Part shown: piece after piece, positions 24,140 through 32,041 of the stretch
Layout: each line of letters opens with the position of its first letter
Numbering within the stretch: the first letter of the stretch is position 1
From: Burkholderiales bacterium
GTDB lineage: Bacteria; Pseudomonadota; Gammaproteobacteria; Burkholderiales; Ga0077523
Direction of reading: 5' to 3'
DNA length: 64,000 nt
Assembly: GCA_019745565.1 (NCBI GenBank)
Contig: JAIESW010000079.1
Span: 18,237 to 82,236, forward strand
Notes under the pieces: model-generated
What the model was told of the DNA's origin: nothing
Seen by the model: the letters and a program-made list of their open reading frames with translations, nothing else
Database searches by the model: none
Made by a program: the position numbers and the translations under genes

Positions 24140-25141
24140 ATGCGCGCGTCCCGGGCAGTCGTCATGGTTGGGGGGCTGCTGGCACTTGCGACCATGCCCT
24201 GGTGGGCACGCGACCAGTATCAGCTGCACCTCGCGGCGCTGATCGGCGTGTACTGGATCCTGATCGCCGGTCTGAACCTTATCGTGGGTTACAGCGGACA
24301 ACTATCCATCGGCCACGTGGGCCTGCTCGCCATCGGCGCCTATGCGTTCGCGATCCTGACCGGACGCTACGAATGGAGTCCGTGGATCGCCCTGATGGCG
24401 TCCGGCGGCATCGGTGCGCTTTGCGGTCTGCTGCTGGGATTGCCGTCGCTGCGTCTGCCGGGATTCTATTTCGCGATGGCCACGCTGGCCTTCGCACTGA
24501 TCGTGACCGAGATCTCGCTGGCCCAGGGCGACCTGACCGGAGGTGGCACGGGTCTTTCAGTGCCGGGATTCACCGCGCCGTTCGATACACCCGGCGGTTT
24601 CCACGCACTGATCCTGAGTGTCGCGGCGCTGATCACGTGGCTCACCTGGAACGTGGCGCGGTTCATGTGGGGCCGGGCGCTGATCGCCGTGCGCGACAGC
24701 GTCGTGACCGCGCAGGCGGTCGGCGTGCCGGTGTTCCGCGCGAAGCTGCTGGTGTTCGTCTTCAGCGGGCTCACGGCCGGTGTGGCGGGGGCGCTGTTCG
24801 CTTCGCTGCAGAGCTACATCACGCCCGACACGTTCGTGTTCGAACTGGGGTTGTTCTTCTTCGTCTGCATCATCATCGGCGGGCGCGGCACCATCGTCGG
24901 CCCGCTGATCGGTACCGCCGTGTTGACCGCGTTACCCGAGATCGTGGCGCCGCTCGCCCGCTGGAGCACGTTCTTCTACGGGTTGTTGCTGCTCGCGGTG
25001 GTGCTGCTGGTGCCGGAGGGGATCGGCCACGTGGTGGAGATCGTGCGCGCGCGATGGAAGCCGCGCTCGCTGCAGAGCTTCGCCGTGACTCCCGACGCGG
25101 CGCGGCTCGCGCGCTGCCTGCGTGCGGACCCGGAGCGATGA
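24140..25141 (+). CDS. livM: LIV-type ABC transporter permease (LivM-like)
   Basis: 333 residues. The motif LNLIVGYSGQLSIGHVGLLAIGAYAFAIL is the classic LivM signature, and the coupling segment is FFFVCIIIGGRGTIVGPLIGTAVL. The C-terminal 40 residues are polar. The stop overlaps the LivG start by ATGA, showing coupled translation. Confidence 0.92.
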   Translation: MRASRAVVMVGGLLALATMPWWARDQYQLHLAALIGVYWILIAGLNLIVGYSGQLSIGHVGLLAIGAYAFAILTGRYEWSPWIALMASGGIGALCGLLLGLPSLRLPGFYFAMATLAFALIVTEISLAQGDLTGGGTGLSVPGFTAPFDTPGGFHALILSVAALITWLTWNVARFMWGRALIAVRDSVVTAQAVGVPVFRAKLLVFVFSGLTAGVAGALFASLQSYITPDTFVFELGLFFFVCIIIGGRGTIVGPLIGTAVLTALPEIVAPLARWSTFFYGLLLLAVVLLVPEGIGHVVEIVRARWKPRSLQSFAVTPDAARLARCLRADPER

Positions 25142-25893
25142 TCAGTCTCGCGGCAAAGACCGTCACCAAGGTCTTCGGCGGCCTCACCGCGTTGTCGGAG
25201 GTGTCGATCGAAGTGCGGCCCGGCGAGATCCATGGCCTCATCGGCCCCAACGGCAGCGGCAAGACCACTTTGCTCAACGCGCTGTCCGGCTACTACCTCG
25301 CCGATGCGGGGCGCGTCACCCTGGGCGAGGCCGATCTCACGCGCGATTCCGTGCAGCGCCGTGCGTTCGCCGGCGTGGCGCGCACGTTCCAGAAGCCGCG
25401 GCTGCTGCCCACGCTTTCCGTCATCGACAACGTGATGCTGGGCGGCTGGCCCGCGGTGCGCTCCACATTCTTCGGAACGGCGTTGTCGTGGCTGCGCGCA
25501 CGGCGTGAGGAGAGGACGCTGCGCGCGAGGGCCGAGGAGTTACTGCACGGCGTCGGCCTGGCGCAGGTCATGACCCGTCGCGCGAGCCTGCTGGAACACG
25601 CCGAGCAACGCTTCGCCGAGATCGCGCGTGGCCTGATGGCCAGTCCGCGCTTCCTGTTGCTCGACGAACCGGCGGGCGGCCTGACGCCGCACGAGATCGA
25701 GCAGCTCGGCGTCGTGATCCGCACGGTGCGCGACGCCGGCATCGGTGTGCTGCTGGTAGAACATCACACCGACTTCGTCTTCCGCCTGAGCGATCGCGTC
25801 ACCGCGCTCGACCTGGGCCGGGTGATCCGGCAGGGCACGCCGGCCGAGGTGCGGCACGACGCGGAAGTGATCCGGGTGTACCTGGGCGCATGA
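25138..25893 (+). CDS. livG: LIV-type ABC transporter ATPase (LivG-like), atypical signature
   Basis: 251 residues. Walker A is GPNGSGKT (about 36-43), the Q-loop lies in ARTFQKPRLLPTLSV, and Walker B is FLLLDEPAGGL (about 172-182) with VEHHTDFVF supplying the switch His. The ABC signature, normally L-S/P-x-G-Q-Q in LivG, reads LLEHAEQRFAEIARGL: the conserved Gly is Ala and the Ser/Tyr is His. The subunit could still work if the partner LivF provides the one intact composite site. Start and stop both overlap their neighbours by ATGA. Confidence 0.9.
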   Translation: MISLAAKTVTKVFGGLTALSEVSIEVRPGEIHGLIGPNGSGKTTLLNALSGYYLADAGRVTLGEADLTRDSVQRRAFAGVARTFQKPRLLPTLSVIDNVMLGGWPAVRSTFFGTALSWLRARREERTLRARAEELLHGVGLAQVMTRRASLLEHAEQRFAEIARGLMASPRFLLLDEPAGGLTPHEIEQLGVVIRTVRDAGIGVLLVEHHTDFVFRLSDRVTALDLGRVIRQGTPAEVRHDAEVIRVYLGA

Positions 25894-26621
25894 ACGCGAC
25901 GTCGCCGCTGCTCGAAGTCGAGGGCCTGCACGTGGCCTACGGCAAGGCCGAAGTGGTGCACGGCGTGGATTTCCGCGTGCATTCCGGCGAGTTCGTCGTG
26001 CTCCTGGGCCGCAACGGAGCAGGGAAGAGCACGATCCTGCACGCGCTGTCGGGGCTCATCCCGAAGCGAGGCGGTCGCGTGCGCTTCGGCGGTCACGACA
26101 TCTCGGGTGCGACCCCGCGCGAGATCGTGCGCGCTGGCCTGGTGCAGGTGCTGGAAGGCCATCGCGTCTTCGGCACGCTGACGGTCGAGGACAACCTCGC
26201 CATCGGCACCTATGCGAGCGACCGCCGCGCCGATGCAACGCAATTCGAGCGGATGTACACGCTGTTTCCGGAGCTCGCGGAGCGGCGCCGGTTGCCGGCC
26301 TCGAAGCTCTCGGGTGGGCAGCAGCAGATCCTCGCAGTCGCGCAGGGCGTGATCGCGTCGCCGAAGCTGCTGATCCTCGACGAGCCGTCGAGCGGTCTGG
26401 CACCGCTGGTGGTCGACCGGATTCTTTCGGTGGCCGCGGACCTGTGCAGATCCGGCATGGCGGTGCTGCTGGTGGAGCAGCTGGTGGAGAAGGCGCTCCA
26501 GCACGCGCATCGCTGCTGCCTGATCGAGACCGGCCGCGTCGTTGCCGAAGGAGCGGCGGACGAGATCCGCCGCGGCGAGGTTCTGGAGCGGGTCTACCTG
26601 GGGGACCACACGGCGAGTTGA
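25890..26621 (+). CDS. livF: LIV-type ABC transporter ATPase (LivF-like)
   Basis: 243 residues with standard motifs: Walker A GRNGAGKST, Q-loop VQVLEGHRVFGTLTVEDNL, intact signature KLSGGQQQILAVAQG, Walker B LLILDEPSSGLAP and switch region LLVEQLVEKAL. Last gene of the import operon; its stop lies 22 bp from the stop of the convergent kinase gene. Confidence 0.93.
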   Translation: MNATSPLLEVEGLHVAYGKAEVVHGVDFRVHSGEFVVLLGRNGAGKSTILHALSGLIPKRGGRVRFGGHDISGATPREIVRAGLVQVLEGHRVFGTLTVEDNLAIGTYASDRRADATQFERMYTLFPELAERRRLPASKLSGGQQQILAVAQGVIASPKLLILDEPSSGLAPLVVDRILSVAADLCRSGMAVLLVEQLVEKALQHAHRCCLIETGRVVAEGAADEIRRGEVLERVYLGDHTAS

Positions 26622-26643
26622 GGCAAGCCGTCCGGGCCGCGCG

Positions 26644-27912
26644 CTAGCTGCTGCGGCTGATCCGCGCGTTCGAGAGCGTCAGTCGGTCCGCGAGGCTGCG
26701 CAGTAAACCCCGCACGAGCTTGAGCTGGCAGGGTGTGGACAGGGCCGCGAGGGCATTCAGTTCGAACTCGGCGACGGTGGTATCGGTGGTCGCGAGGATG
26801 GTCGCCGTACGCGGCGTGTTCTCGCCACGGATGTAGGACATTTCACCGAAGCATTCGCCGACTCTCAGGACGTTGAGCAACCGGCCGTTGGCGGTGACGG
26901 CTGCCTCGCCCTCGGTCAGCACGAAAAGACTGGTGCCGATGTCGCCCTCGCGCACGATCGCGGTCTGCGCGGGCGCGCGCCGCCAGGTGCCGGCTCGCAC
27001 CAGTTCCCAGACCTCGCCGTCGGCGAAATCCTTGAGCAGATCGAGGCTGCGCAGCCGGGTGTACTTCTCGCTGTCGGAGATGCTGCGCGTCCTGGCGCCG
27101 AGCCCGCCGACCTTCGCGAGCGCTAGGGCGAATTCGGCCCAGTCGGGGAAGCGGTCCTCCGGCGCCTTGGCGAGGGCGCGCAATACGACCGCGTCGAGTT
27201 CGGGTGCGATCCCCTGGCGGCGCGAACCGGGCGGAGGCGGTGCCTCGGTCAGGATCTTGTGGAACAACGCTGTGGCGTTGCTCGCTTCGAACGGGCGCGT
27301 GCCGGTGAGCAGCACGTACAGGACGACGCCGAGCGAATAGATGTCGCTGCGGTAGGTGAGCTCGTCGCCGCGAATCTGCTCGGGCGATGAGTAGGAGGGC
27401 GTGCCCACGTCCATCATCTGCGTGTGCTGGGCCCCGCGGATGAATGCGGCGCCGAAGTCCGCCACCTTGATGTCGGTGCCGCGATCCACCAGGATGTTGC
27501 TCGGCTTCAGGTCGCGGTGGACGATGCCCTGGCGATAGGCGTAGTCGAGCGCCCCGCAGCACTTGAAGCCGATCTCGATCACTTCCTCGATGGGCAGCAG
27601 CTTGTCGGGCTGGGCTTTGGCGTAGAGGCTCGTACCCGGCACGTACTCCATGGCCACATAGGTGGTGTTGCCGTCGGAGAACGCATCGAGGATCGCCGCG
27701 ATGTGCGGATGCTCGAGCTTGCCGACCAGCGACGATTCGTTGAGGAACTGCGACCGCGTGAGCGATTGCGCGTCACCCATGTCGACGTCGTAGACCTTGA
27801 GCGCGATGTCGGAGTTGAAGAACTCGTCGTACACGAGGTACACGCGCGTGTTCTCGCCCGAACCCAGCTCGCGCTTGACGACGTATTTGCCGATGCGGCC
27901 GGGGTGGGTCAT
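26644..27912 (-). CDS. Ser/Thr protein kinase fused to a cyclic-nucleotide-binding domain
   Basis: 422 residues, no membrane helix. The kinase domain spans about 8-275: glycine loop LGSGENTRV, Lys39 in IALKVYD, catalytic loop HRDLKPSNI (Asp134), DFG at 152-154 and the activation segment GTPSYSSPEQIRGD. A second domain (about 300-410) has the cNMP-binding/CRP-like beta roll: IVREGDIGTSLFVLTEGEAAV, then VLRVGECFGEMSYIRG and TPRTATILATTDTTVAEF. The FGEMSY...PRTATI part matches phosphate-binding cassettes, so cAMP or c-di-GMP may control the kinase; which one is unknown. The ATG at 27912 is preferred because the extended N-terminus would run into the repeat. Confidence 0.88.
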   Translation of the reverse strand: MTHPGRIGKYVVKRELGSGENTRVYLVYDEFFNSDIALKVYDVDMGDAQSLTRSQFLNESSLVGKLEHPHIAAILDAFSDGNTTYVAMEYVPGTSLYAKAQPDKLLPIEEVIEIGFKCCGALDYAYRQGIVHRDLKPSNILVDRGTDIKVADFGAAFIRGAQHTQMMDVGTPSYSSPEQIRGDELTYRSDIYSLGVVLYVLLTGTRPFEASNATALFHKILTEAPPPPGSRRQGIAPELDAVVLRALAKAPEDRFPDWAEFALALAKVGGLGARTRSISDSEKYTRLRSLDLLKDFADGEVWELVRAGTWRRAPAQTAIVREGDIGTSLFVLTEGEAAVTANGRLLNVLRVGECFGEMSYIRGENTPRTATILATTDTTVAEFELNALAALSTPCQLKLVRGLLRSLADRLTLSNARISRSS

Positions 27913-27940
27913 GGGGTGTTGGTGCGAGAGGATGAAGCTG

Positions 27941-28031
27941 GCCCCCATCCCAACCTTCCCCCACCTGCGGTGGGGGAAGGGGTGTACGTCCCCTCCCCCG
28001 GCTTTGCCGGGGGAGGGCGGAGGGTGGGGGC
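27941..28031. repeat. Hairpin doublet repeat, copy 2
   Basis: Full unit: CCCCCATCCCAACC arm, hairpin CCTTCCCCCACC-TGC-GGTGGGGGAAGG, linker GGTGTACGTCC, hairpin CCCTCCCCCGGC-TTT-GCCGGGGGAGGG and a closing GGGTGGGGGC arm. It lies between the kinase start and the dehydrogenase stop. Inner stem bases differ from copy 1 but still pair. Confidence 0.9.
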
Positions 28032-28050
28032 AGACGACACGCGCATGCCC

Positions 28051-28956
28051 CTACTTCTTCGCCGGCAGCTCGATCCCCGTCAGGGCCTGGAACACTTTCA
28101 CCACCGCCGAGTCATCCTCCAGGCCGTGGCCGTGCGCCGCCGCGGCGAGATAGAGCTGATGGGCCGAGGCCGTGATCGGCAGCGGGAAGGGCATCTTCTT
28201 CGCCGAATCGAGCACGATGCCCAGGTCCTTCACGAAGATGTTCACGGCCGACAGCGGTGCATAGTCGCCATCCAGGATGTGCGGCACCCGGTTCTGGAAC
28301 ATCCACGACGCGCCCGCGCTGTTGGAGATCACCTCGTACAGAGTGCGCGGATCCACGCCGGCCTTGATGCCGAGCGCCATTGCTTCGCACGCAGCGGCGA
28401 TGTGAACGCCTGCCAGGAGCTGGTTGATCATCTTCACCTTGGAGCCGGGGCCCGGCACGTCGCCCAGGCGGTAGACCTTGGTGGCGATCGCATCGAGCAC
28501 GGCCTTGGCCTTGTCGAACGCTTCCGGCGCGCCGGAACCCATGATGGTCATCTCGCCCTTGGCGGCGCGGGCAGCGCCGCCCGAGACCGGGGCATCGATC
28601 ATCAGGAGGCCCTTGGCGGCGAGACGCTTGCCGAGGTCGATGGCGTATTCGGGTGCCACGGTCGCGGAAGCGATGACGACGGAGCCCGGCGCCATCCTGG
28701 CGACCGCGCCTTCCGGGCCGAACAGCACCTGCTCGGTCTGATCGGCGTTCACGACCAGCGTGATCGCGATCGGCACTGCAGCGCCCAGCACGGCCGGGCT
28801 CGCGGCTGCGACGCCGCCATCCTTCGCGAAGTTCTGCACCACTTCGGGGCGAACATCGCACGCGTGGACTTCGAATCCCTTCGCGACCAGCGTCTTCGCG
28901 ACCCCGAGGCCCATCGACCCCAGGCCGATCACCCCCACCTTGGACTTCGCCATCAT
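28051..28956 (-). CDS. 3-hydroxyisobutyrate/L-threonate dehydrogenase-like protein
   Basis: 301 residues of the beta-hydroxyacid dehydrogenase family. The Rossmann motif VGVIGLGSMGLGVAKTL is N-terminal, the substrate motif APVSGGAARAAKGEMTIM follows at about 120, and the catalytic lysine lies in GSKVKMINQLLAGVHIAA. The end resembles LtnD (L-threonate dehydrogenase) more than MmsB, but substrate assignment is uncertain. A double ATG follows AGAGGAGAG; the first is taken as start. Confidence 0.9.
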   Translation of the reverse strand: MMAKSKVGVIGLGSMGLGVAKTLVAKGFEVHACDVRPEVVQNFAKDGGVAAASPAVLGAAVPIAITLVVNADQTEQVLFGPEGAVARMAPGSVVIASATVAPEYAIDLGKRLAAKGLLMIDAPVSGGAARAAKGEMTIMGSGAPEAFDKAKAVLDAIATKVYRLGDVPGPGSKVKMINQLLAGVHIAAACEAMALGIKAGVDPRTLYEVISNSAGASWMFQNRVPHILDGDYAPLSAVNIFVKDLGIVLDSAKKMPFPLPITASAHQLYLAAAAHGHGLEDDSAVVKVFQALTGIELPAKK

Positions 28957-29064
28957 TCTCTCCTCTTGTTCTCTCCACGTGCGGCCATCGCCATCAGGGG
29001 CGCGCCCCAGCGCGTCCCCTGCATGGCGATCCCCAGGCACGCCGTCCCGTCACCAAGCGTTGGA

Positions 29065-29847
29065 TTATAGGGGGACCAGGTCCTTCGCCATCGCAATCAC
29101 TGCGGCCGCTGCCGGTTCCGGATGCTCGAACGGAAACAGATGTCCGCCGTCCACCGACGCGATCCGCAGGTACCTTCCCGAAGTGCGCAGTCCCAGGCGC
29201 GCCACGAGGTCGGACTCGGTTCCCACGATGATCCCGCCCGGTACACCGAGGCGCCGCCCGGCCCGCTGGATGTCGTGCGGAATCGTGCGGTAGATGTTGT
29301 ATTCCACTTCCGTGTCGAAACGGAGCACCACCCCGTGCCCGCCGGGCTCGGTGCCGTAGCGCACGTAGTCCGTCAGGCAGCGCGGGTCGAAGGTGCGGAA
29401 CGCCGGTTTCGAGCTGAAGTGGGCCAGCGCGCTGTCCGCCGACGGCCAGGTACTGCGGCGCCCCTTGGTGGTGCCGGCCAATGTGACGCGATCGATGAAG
29501 CCGACGCGCTTCGCGAACGCCAGGGCGCTGCCCTGGAAGCGCGACATGATGGGCGCATCGAGCAGGATGACGGCGCGGAACAGGTCCGGCCGCCGCGCCG
29601 CCGCCAGGAACGAGAGATAGCCCCCGAGGGAATGCCCGACGGCGATGGCGGGCCTGCCGTGCTGTTCGACGGCGGCGATCAGCTCCGAGACGAGATGGGG
29701 CCAGCCGTCGGTCACCGGATACTTCGGGTCGTGCCCGAACTGCGGGACGTACCGGACGTCGAAGCGCTTCGCGAGCGCCGCGAGGAATGCCCGATAGCAC
29801 GGCGCCGGGAAGCCGTTCGCATGGGAGAATTGCAGCAGCGGCTTCAT
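29065..29847 (-). CDS. Alpha/beta hydrolase
   Basis: 260 residues: FSHANGFPAPCYRAFLAALA at the N-terminus, nucleophile in AIAVGHSLGGYLSFLAA and a C-terminal His in VDGGHLFPFEHPE. The HANGFPAxxY opening is typical of a proteobacterial hydrolase subfamily of unknown substrate. It is divergent from the metallo-beta-lactamase-fold gene by 47 bp. Confidence 0.87.
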   Translation of the reverse strand: MKPLLQFSHANGFPAPCYRAFLAALAKRFDVRYVPQFGHDPKYPVTDGWPHLVSELIAAVEQHGRPAIAVGHSLGGYLSFLAAARRPDLFRAVILLDAPIMSRFQGSALAFAKRVGFIDRVTLAGTTKGRRSTWPSADSALAHFSSKPAFRTFDPRCLTDYVRYGTEPGGHGVVLRFDTEVEYNIYRTIPHDIQRAGRRLGVPGGIIVGTESDLVARLGLRTSGRYLRIASVDGGHLFPFEHPEPAAAAVIAMAKDLVPL

Positions 29848-29894
29848 CGCGCGTCCGTCGCACCCACCACTCGCTTGTTCTTCGTCGCCATTCC

Positions 29895-30932
29895 ATGCGG
29901 TTTTCGATCGCAGTTGCCGTCATTGTCGCACTGACGGCCTGGCCCTCCGCCCCCGGCATGACCACCGAACCGACCCACCATACCTCGCAGGGCTTTCGCA
30001 ACAACTATCCGACCGGCTGGATCCGCGGCAGCTTCTGGAAATGGCAATGGGAGCGCTGGCGCAAGGGCCTGCCGCCCGCCTTGCCCACCGCATGGCATGC
30101 CGCTACCGTCACGCCCGACGTGGCCTGGTTGAAGAACAATCGGAGCGAACGCGCGATCACCTGGGTGGGCCACGCGACGTTCCTGCTGCAGGTGGGCGGT
30201 CTCAACGTGCTGACCGATCCGCATTTCACCGAACGCGCGTCACCCTTCGGATTCGTCGGGCCGAAGCGCCTGGTGCCGCCGCTACCGGCGCTGAAGGACC
30301 TGCCGCACATCGACGCTGTGGTCGTGTCGCACAACCACTACGATCACCTCGACGAAGGCTCGGTGCGCCATCTGGCCGCGCAGGCCGGCGGCAGCCCGCG
30401 CTTCTTCGTGCCGCTCGGGCTCAAGGCATGGTTCGCCGGCAAGGGTATCCACGACGTGGTCGAACTGGACTGGTGGCAATCCGCCGCGCACGAAGGCGTC
30501 ACGTTCACGCTGGCACCGGTGCAGCACTGGAGCGCGCGGTCGCCGTGGGACCGCAACAAGACGCTGTGGGGCGGCTGGCGCGTGGAGCGGTCGGATTTCA
30601 GCTTCTTCTTCTGCGGCGACACCGGCTACTCCGCGGACTTCGCCGACATCCAGCACCGTCTGGGGCCGGTGGACATCGCCGCCATTCCCATCGGTGCCTA
30701 CGAACCGCGCTGGTTCATGCAGGTCATGCACGTGAATCCGGAGGAGGCGGTGAAGATCCACCGCGATCTCGGTGCCGCGCATTCGATCGCGATGCACTGG
30801 GGCACGTTCGTGCTGACCGACGAGCCGATCGACGAGCCGCCGCACAAGCTCGCCACCGCGTTGCGCGCGGCCGACATCCCGCACGAGCGCTTCCGGCTCA
30901 TGAAGCACGGCGAGACCTGGCGGCTCGAATAG
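29895..30932 (+). CDS. MBL-fold hydrolase, NAPE-PLD-like
   Basis: 345 residues with a signal-like hydrophobic N-terminus (FSIAVAVIVALTAWPSAPG). The metal motif is HNHYDHLD (about 146-153), with further ligands in APVQHWSAR, FFCGDTGYSADF and SIAMHWGTFVLTDEP. The pattern is that of the UlaG/N-acyl-phosphatidylethanolamine phospholipase D-like branch, enzymes that cleave phosphodiester or lactone substrates. The leader suggests export. Start chosen at the leader's ATG. Confidence 0.88.
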   Translation: MRFSIAVAVIVALTAWPSAPGMTTEPTHHTSQGFRNNYPTGWIRGSFWKWQWERWRKGLPPALPTAWHAATVTPDVAWLKNNRSERAITWVGHATFLLQVGGLNVLTDPHFTERASPFGFVGPKRLVPPLPALKDLPHIDAVVVSHNHYDHLDEGSVRHLAAQAGGSPRFFVPLGLKAWFAGKGIHDVVELDWWQSAAHEGVTFTLAPVQHWSARSPWDRNKTLWGGWRVERSDFSFFFCGDTGYSADFADIQHRLGPVDIAAIPIGAYEPRWFMQVMHVNPEEAVKIHRDLGAAHSIAMHWGTFVLTDEPIDEPPHKLATALRAADIPHERFRLMKHGETWRLE

Positions 30933-30945
30933 CCGCCGCGGCATC

Positions 30946-31371
30946 CTACGCCTGCAGCTCGCGAACGCCCCGGCGCAGCAGTTCGGTCAAGGTCCAGAAC
31001 AGCAGGAAGCCGCTCAGCGGATGCAGCGCCGCCACGGCACCGAACGTCGGCGAGACGCGGATTCCCACGGTCGCGTACTGCAGGAAGATCAGGAAGACGC
31101 TCGCGCCCGACAGCGTCTTGAAGCCGCGCGACATGCGGCCGACGAAGGCGAGCACGACGATCACCACGGTGAGCCAGTCGAACCAGTGCACCGTCGCGAT
31201 GTGCCATGCCCACCACTCGGGGTTCACGAACACGGCGGCCCCGGCGCTCACCACCTGCCACAGGAGCGCGATCGCCAGTACGGCGCTCGCCATGACCGCC
31301 GCGCGACGGGCGATGCGCCGGTAGGGCACGAGGGCCGGGAGCGGCGCAGGGGTGGGGGATGAATCGTTCAT
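30946..31371 (-). CDS. Four-helix inner-membrane protein (DUF6220-like)
   Basis: 141 residues with helices RRAAVMASAVLAIALLWQVV, WFDWLTVVIVVLAFVGRM, GASVFLIFLQYATVGI and ALHPLSGFLLFWTLTELL. The HPLSGFLLFW end recalls the DUF6220 family, but that is recollection of pattern rather than a search. Function unknown. The stop is 14 bp from the stop of the convergent MBL gene. Confidence 0.6.
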   Translation of the reverse strand: MNDSSPTPAPLPALVPYRRIARRAAVMASAVLAIALLWQVVSAGAAVFVNPEWWAWHIATVHWFDWLTVVIVVLAFVGRMSRGFKTLSGASVFLIFLQYATVGIRVSPTFGAVAALHPLSGFLLFWTLTELLRRGVRELQA

Positions 31372-31379
31372 GGCGGCAG

Positions 31380-31520
31380 CAGGAGAAACTCCCGGCGGGG
31401 ACGCGAGCATCCTCCATGGTGCCACGGGGCGAGGCACGCGTAGCCTTGCCGGCGATGACCCATGGTCATCATTTCGTCTGACATTCTCGATTCGGGCCGA
31501 CCGTGCGTCGGCCCTTTTTT
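31380..31520 (+). ncRNA. Candidate small RNA with intrinsic terminator
   Basis: No plus-strand gene ends here, yet a textbook terminator (31494-31520) points rightward. Upstream of it lies a 7-bp hairpin GATGACC-CAT-GGTCATC (31454-31470). A transcript starting in the region divergent from the gene at 31371 would be about 100-140 nt with two stem-loops and a U-tail. No promoter was identified and the 5' end is arbitrary. Confidence 0.35.
31494..31520 (+). terminator. Rho-independent terminator
   Basis: Stem GGGCCGAC, loop CGTGC, stem GTCGGCCC, followed by six T. Eight perfect base pairs and a U-tract make this a confident terminator on the plus strand. It is not downstream of any recognised plus-strand gene. 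Confidence 0.85.
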
Positions 31521-31553
31521 CGGGCAGCCCTGCCTGCGCAGCGGCCGGAAACG

Positions 31554-31880
31554 TCAGTGCAGGGACAGCACGTACCTCGCCAAGGCCAGGGCGTCGGCAT
31601 CCGAGACCTGAGGCTGCGGCGGCATGACGTCCTGGCCCCAGACGCCGGTGCTGCCGGCCTTGATCCTGGCGGCCAGCTTCTCGACGGCGCTTTCATCGTT
31701 CGCGTATTTCGCCGCCACGTCCTTCAGCTTGGGGCCGTACTTGCGTTTGTCGATGAAGTGGCACGCAGTGCAATTGTTTTTCGTCAGGAGTTCGGTCAGC
31801 AGTTCGCGGTCGTCGGCGTGCGCATGATCGCCCACACCCGCAAGACTGGTGAGAAGAAGCAAGGTGGCAAAGCTTCGCAT
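31554..31880 (-). CDS. Class I c-type cytochrome
   Basis: 108 residues with a signal peptide (RSFATLLLLTSLAGVGDHAHA), haem motif CTACH (37-41) and a distal Met in VWGQDVMPPQ (M86). The size and GPKLKDVAAKYAND segment match cytochrome c551/c8-type periplasmic electron carriers. It lies downstream of a PQQ sugar dehydrogenase on the same strand and may accept its electrons, but a strong terminator separates the two. Confidence 0.9.
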   Translation of the reverse strand: MRSFATLLLLTSLAGVGDHAHADDRELLTELLTKNNCTACHFIDKRKYGPKLKDVAAKYANDESAVEKLAARIKAGSTGVWGQDVMPPQPQVSDADALALARYVLSLH

Positions 31881-32002
31881 TGATGGTCTCTCGATTACGG
31901 ATCTCTCGGATGCCCTGTCCCCATGCCTCCGGAGGCGTTGGCGGTGCAGTGCCGATGACCGCGTCGCGCCGTGACACTCGGTCTGATGGCGCCGGACACA
32001 AG

Positions 32003-32030
32003 AAAACGCGCTGCCCGGCGGCAGCGCGTT
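32003..32030 (-). terminator. Rho-independent terminator of the PQQ sugar dehydrogenase
   Basis: On the minus strand an 11-bp perfect stem AACGCGCTGCC/GGCAGCGCGTT with a GCCG loop is followed by TTTTCTT. It begins 11 bp past the dehydrogenase stop and would end transcription before the cytochrome gene. Confidence 0.88.
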
Positions 32031-32041
32031 CGAGCATGGCA

